Program-made: the position numbers and the translations under genes
In this document: piece by piece, positions 4,873-6,906 of the stretch
How the letters are laid out: each line of letters starts with the position of its first letter
Numbering within the stretch: position 1 is the stretch's first letter
The notes under the pieces: generated by a model
Seen by the model: only the letters and a program-made list of their open reading frames with translations
The model's database searches: none
What the model was told of the DNA's origin: nothing
Assembly: GCA_902470265.1 (NCBI GenBank)
Contig: CABRFW010000089.1
Coordinates: 1-6,906, forward strand
Direction of reading: 5' to 3'
DNA from: an uncultured Collinsella sp.
GTDB taxonomy: Bacteria > Actinomycetota > Coriobacteriia > Coriobacteriales > Coriobacteriaceae
Length of the DNA: 6,906 nt

Positions 4873-5454
4873 CTAGCGCCTCGCATGGGCGCCGATCGGC
4901 CGAGTCACATGGCGCACCAACGCCGCTGCCAGCAATACCAACAGCATGGCGGTGACATAGCCCGCAGCATCGAATCCTAAATCGATAACGTCGAAATGCC
5001 TGCCGGGAACAAAGATCTTATGCACCTGGTCGCCAACGGAGCAGGCAGCGCAAAAGAGAAACACAGGCACGCAACGGGAACACACACTCCATGGACGCCT
5101 GGAAAAGCAGACCACGATCACCGAGGCGAACAATCCGACGAAGAAAAACTCTACGGTATGGGCGACGCGACGGACGTTTGCGCCTACCCACATGCGAATG
5201 GAAGCAAGTCGACCAGGCTGGACCGTCGAGGCAGCCGGATTGGTACTCTCAGTCATGCCGTCCCCCGCCTGAATTTCACCCGTGATGCCGGTAGCCTGAA
5301 CGCTCGCAGCCTGACCCTCCACCACGCGCGCGGTGGACTCGCTCAGCAACGACGTCTGCACTGCGTTTTGCTCCGTCAGCACCCAGATGCCCGCCAGCGT
5401 TGCGGCGAACAGAGCGATCGCGGTCCACCCGATTATTTTCTTCATGTGCGCCAA
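4873..5454 (-). CDS. VanZ-like membrane protein, 193 aa
   Basis: This is a small integral membrane protein of the VanZ-like family. The founding member gives low-level teicoplanin resistance, but most members have no known function. The family core is visible as RRVAHTVEFFFVGLFA (residues 95-110) and DQVHKIFVPGRHFDVIDLGF (142-161), followed by AAGYVTAMLLV (163-173). Four membrane segments are likely, at about 5-26, 100-117, 125-140 and 163-181. Between the first and second lies a Ser/Thr/Ala-rich soluble loop of some 70 residues (28-98), longer than the short loop I expect for the family. I chose TTG at 5454 as the start because GGAGG (5462-5466) sits 7 bases upstream; the in-frame ATG at 5445 would be 16 bases from it. 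It is flanked by the ArsC-like and recombinase genes. No glycopeptide resistance genes are present. Confidence 0.8.
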   Translation of the reverse strand: MAHMKKIIGWTAIALFAATLAGIWVLTEQNAVQTSLLSESTARVVEGQAASVQATGITGEIQAGDGMTESTNPAASTVQPGRLASIRMWVGANVRRVAHTVEFFFVGLFASVIVVCFSRRPWSVCSRCVPVFLFCAACSVGDQVHKIFVPGRHFDVIDLGFDAAGYVTAMLLVLLAAALVRHVTRPIGAHARR

Positions 5455-5461
5455 AGGCCAA

Positions 5462-5466
5462 CCTCC
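5462..5466 (-). promoter_or_regulatory. Ribosome binding site that selects a TTG start for the VanZ-like gene
   Basis: GGAGG on the minus strand lies 7 bases before TTG (5454) but 16 bases before the nearest ATG (5445). The spacing supports initiation at TTG, which adds three residues. Confidence 0.6.
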
Positions 5467-5560
5467 GTCTTTTTAAATATGAGCGAGTGCAGCCCCAAAT
5501 GACATCGTCACCGTATCAAAATTTGAATCGCAACAGGAAGCGACAAAGCGACGCAAACCC

Positions 5561-6166
5561 CTACCCCGCCTCGCGCATCCAGCGATCGAACGTCCCCACG
5601 CACACGCCCAGGCACTTTGCTGCCTGGCTGCGGGTAATATCGCCCGCCTCATAGCTATCGCGCACCAGCTCAAACTGAGGAGGGCACGGCTTGCGAGGTC
5701 GACCGAAACGGACCCCTCGCGCCCGCGCCGCTGCAATTCCCTCCGCTTGGCGCCGATGGATATTCTCGCGCTCCACCTGCGCCACGTAGCTCAGCAGTTG
5801 CAGCACAATATCGGCAATCAGGACGTTGGTCACATCTGGCGCGCCGCTGGCCCTAGCGCGCGTGTCAAGCAATGGCATGTCCAACACCACAATGGCAACC
5901 CCGAGCTCCTTGGTAATGCGTCGCCATTCCTCAAGAATCTCGGAGTAATTACGGCCAAGTCGGTCGATAGAAAGCACCACCAGCACGTCCCCGTCTCCCA
6001 GGACGTGCAGCAGCTCGCGATAACGCGGTCGATCGAAGTCCTTGCCGCTCGCATGGTCGGCATAAATATTCGCCGAGCCCACGCCATAGGCGCCCAGCGC
6101 ATCCAGCTGCCGATTAAGGTTCTGATCGCGCGAACTCACCCGCGCATAACCGTACACCGTCGCCAT
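5561..6166 (-). CDS. Small serine recombinase (resolvase/invertase family), 201 aa
   Basis: This is a site-specific DNA recombinase of the small serine resolvase/invertase type. It cuts both strands at a short site through a serine-DNA link and rejoins them. The catalytic domain starts with YGYARVSSRDQN (residues 5-16). Ser11 is the expected nucleophile, with Arg9 beside it, and IDRLGRN (67-73) supplies the two active-site arginines. The long E-helix region follows (QVERENIHRRQAEGIAAAR, 130-148). After FGRPRK (154-159) a C-terminal helix-turn-helix, ITRSQAAKCLGVCVGTFDRW (177-196), would bind the site. Domains and length are complete for a roughly 200-residue resolvase, and no active-site residue is missing. 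The ATG at 6166 matches the family start; an upstream TTG at 6196 is less likely. The ribosome site is weak (GGGGATGAG). A repeat cluster lies just upstream. No transposase is visible, so whether it is a stranded transposon resolvase or an invertase is open. Confidence 0.93.
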   Translation of the reverse strand: MATVYGYARVSSRDQNLNRQLDALGAYGVGSANIYADHASGKDFDRPRYRELLHVLGDGDVLVVLSIDRLGRNYSEILEEWRRITKELGVAIVVLDMPLLDTRARASGAPDVTNVLIADIVLQLLSYVAQVERENIHRRQAEGIAAARARGVRFGRPRKPCPPQFELVRDSYEAGDITRSQAAKCLGVCVGTFDRWMREAG

Positions 6167-6185
6167 CTCATCCCCGCTTTCTTGT

Positions 6186-6245
6186 AAACCTGCCAAAAAG
6201 GGACAGGTTTATTTTGGTAGGTTTTACCTCTCAAATAGCAGGTAA
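6186..6245. repeat. Inverted and direct repeat cluster upstream of the recombinase gene
   Basis: AAACCTGCCAAAA (6186-6198) and TTTTGGTAGGTTT (6212-6224) form a 12-of-13 inverted repeat with a 13-base loop. Further copies of the half-site are CAGGTTT (6204-6210), AGGT-TTT-ACCT (6219-6229) and CAGGTAA (6239-6245). Clustered half-sites next to a serine recombinase gene fit a res-like recombination site or an autoregulatory operator. TTGAGA at 6229-6234 (minus strand) could be a -35 inside the cluster, but no convincing -10 follows. Confidence 0.55.
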
Positions 6246-6343
6246 GCGGGCGGCCGAGCAGACGGCAAGGTAGCCACGATTCAAATGCGAAGGGCGGTCC
6301 CGAAAGGCCGCTCTCCGCTCCCCCACCATGAGTCGGGATTTGG

Positions 6344-6906
6344 CTAATGGATAAGCTTAAAGTCCAAGTGCCCACGCGTGGTATTGACGCGCGAGACCTC
6401 GATAATCACGCGCTGGCCCAGCTCGTAACGAGTCCCCGTGTCGGCGCCCGTCAGCGTAAGCGCGTCCTCGTCGAACTCGAACCACTCGTTGCCCAGGCTC
6501 TTGATCGAAACCAAGCCTTCGACCTGCGTTAGGTCCAAGCGCACAAAGAGGCCCATGCTGCTAACCCACGAGACGGTTCCGGCATAGCGCTCGCCCAGAC
6601 GATCCTCATAGTACTGAGCGATCTTGATCTTTTGCGTCGCATGGCTGGCAGCGTCGGCCGCGCGCTCGGCATCGCTGCAGGCGCGACAAATCTGGGGCAG
6701 AATGCGCGGCAGCGACTCGCGCCCCTTGCCAATCAGCCGCGACGTACGGACCAAGGCGTCCTTGCCGCCGAGCTGCTCATAGGCCAACTGCAGCTTGAGT
6801 ACGCGGTGCACCACCAGATCGGGGTAGCGACGGATGGGACTCGTAAAGTGGCAGTAGCACGGCGCGGCGAGCGCAAAGTGGCCCTCGTTGCGCGGCTTGT
6901 ACAGCG
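6344..6906 (-). CDS. rnr: RNase R, C-terminal part (3'-5' exoribonuclease)
   Basis: This is the C-terminal part (187 codons) of an RNase II/R-family exoribonuclease; the gene runs off the right edge. RNase R degrades structured RNA from the 3' end and in other bacteria works with SmpB-tmRNA to destroy faulty mRNA. The fragment starts in the catalytic RNB domain, with GHFALAAPCYCHFTSPIRRY followed by PDLVVHR, the family's most conserved C-terminal signature. A helical part follows and then an S1 RNA-binding domain (GERYAGTVSWVSSMGLFVRL through GQRVIIEVSRVN). The protein ends with DFKLIH directly after the S1 domain, so the long basic tail of E. coli RNase R is absent. RNase II of the rnb type cannot be wholly excluded from this fragment, but the pattern favours RNase R. 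No convincing terminator is seen after the TAG; the 177 bases to the recombinase gene hold mainly the repeat cluster. Confidence 0.95.
   Translation of the reverse strand, partial: LYKPRNEGHFALAAPCYCHFTSPIRRYPDLVVHRVLKLQLAYEQLGGKDALVRTSRLIGKGRESLPRILPQICRACSDAERAADAASHATQKIKIAQYYEDRLGERYAGTVSWVSSMGLFVRLDLTQVEGLVSIKSLGNEWFEFDEDALTLTGADTGTRYELGQRVIIEVSRVNTTRGHLDFKLIH

Noticed and set aside
4391..5454. Arsenic or glycopeptide resistance cluster
   Set aside because: The ArsC-like and VanZ-like genes are single family members without arsR, arsB, vanA/H/X or a two-component regulator nearby, so a resistance label is not justified.
4996..5502. Rightward 168-codon open frame opposite the VanZ-like gene
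   Set aside because: It is antisense to a protein with recognisable VanZ motifs and membrane helices, and has no domain signal of its own.
3760..6166. New defence or mobile system made of the unknown protein, ArsC-like, VanZ-like and recombinase genes
   Set aside because: Strands differ, gaps exceed 100 bases, no nuclease, helicase or toxin motif is visible, and no element ends were recognised. Proximity alone does not make a system.
5747..6187. Rightward 146-codon open frame opposite the recombinase
   Set aside because: It is antisense to a complete serine recombinase and has no supporting features.

Overview
The window is moderately GC-rich, densely coding bacterial chromosome. It uses strong purine-rich ribosome binding sites, and its protein sequences look most like gut Actinomycetota of the Coriobacteriia (Collinsella-like). 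That placement is an inference from sequence style and was not tested by a search. I recognise no plasmid, phage structural, CRISPR, restriction or toxin-antitoxin genes. One small serine recombinase is the only mobile-type gene.

Left part (1-1637). The 3' part of an Nramp-family metal transporter runs rightward to 750. It converges on a leftward pair: a flavin reductase-like flavoprotein (1134-1637) followed by a 47-residue rubredoxin-like protein (902-1045) that has its own promoter. The pair has the two modules that are fused in the 'high molecular weight rubredoxin' of some anaerobes. With metal import next door, this suggests redox or oxygen-stress work, but the link is inferred.

Middle part (1638-3556). 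A leftward two-gene operon encodes a TPR-repeat protein and SmpB, the trans-translation partner of tmRNA. The two genes overlap by 11 bases. Downstream lie a large inverted repeat and a U-tailed terminator. Upstream are tRNA-Gln(CUG) and tRNA-Glu(CUC), with a good promoter and a good terminator. The tmRNA gene itself is not in the window.

Right part (3557-6906). A rightward unrecognised 136-residue gene (3760-4170) converges on leftward genes for an ArsC/Spx-family thioredoxin-fold protein, a VanZ-like membrane protein and a serine recombinase. The gap between the convergent genes holds three palindromes at an exact 62-base period. The window ends inside rnr (RNase R), whose 3' end is at 6344. 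RNase R and SmpB act together in ribosome rescue and are often encoded side by side. Here they lie on the same strand about 4 kb apart, with tRNAs and accessory genes between them.

Most of the window is ordinary chromosome. The points most worth following are the split flavin reductase/rubredoxin pair, the 62-base palindrome array, the inverted repeat after smpB, the repeat cluster in front of the recombinase, and the standalone unknown gene.
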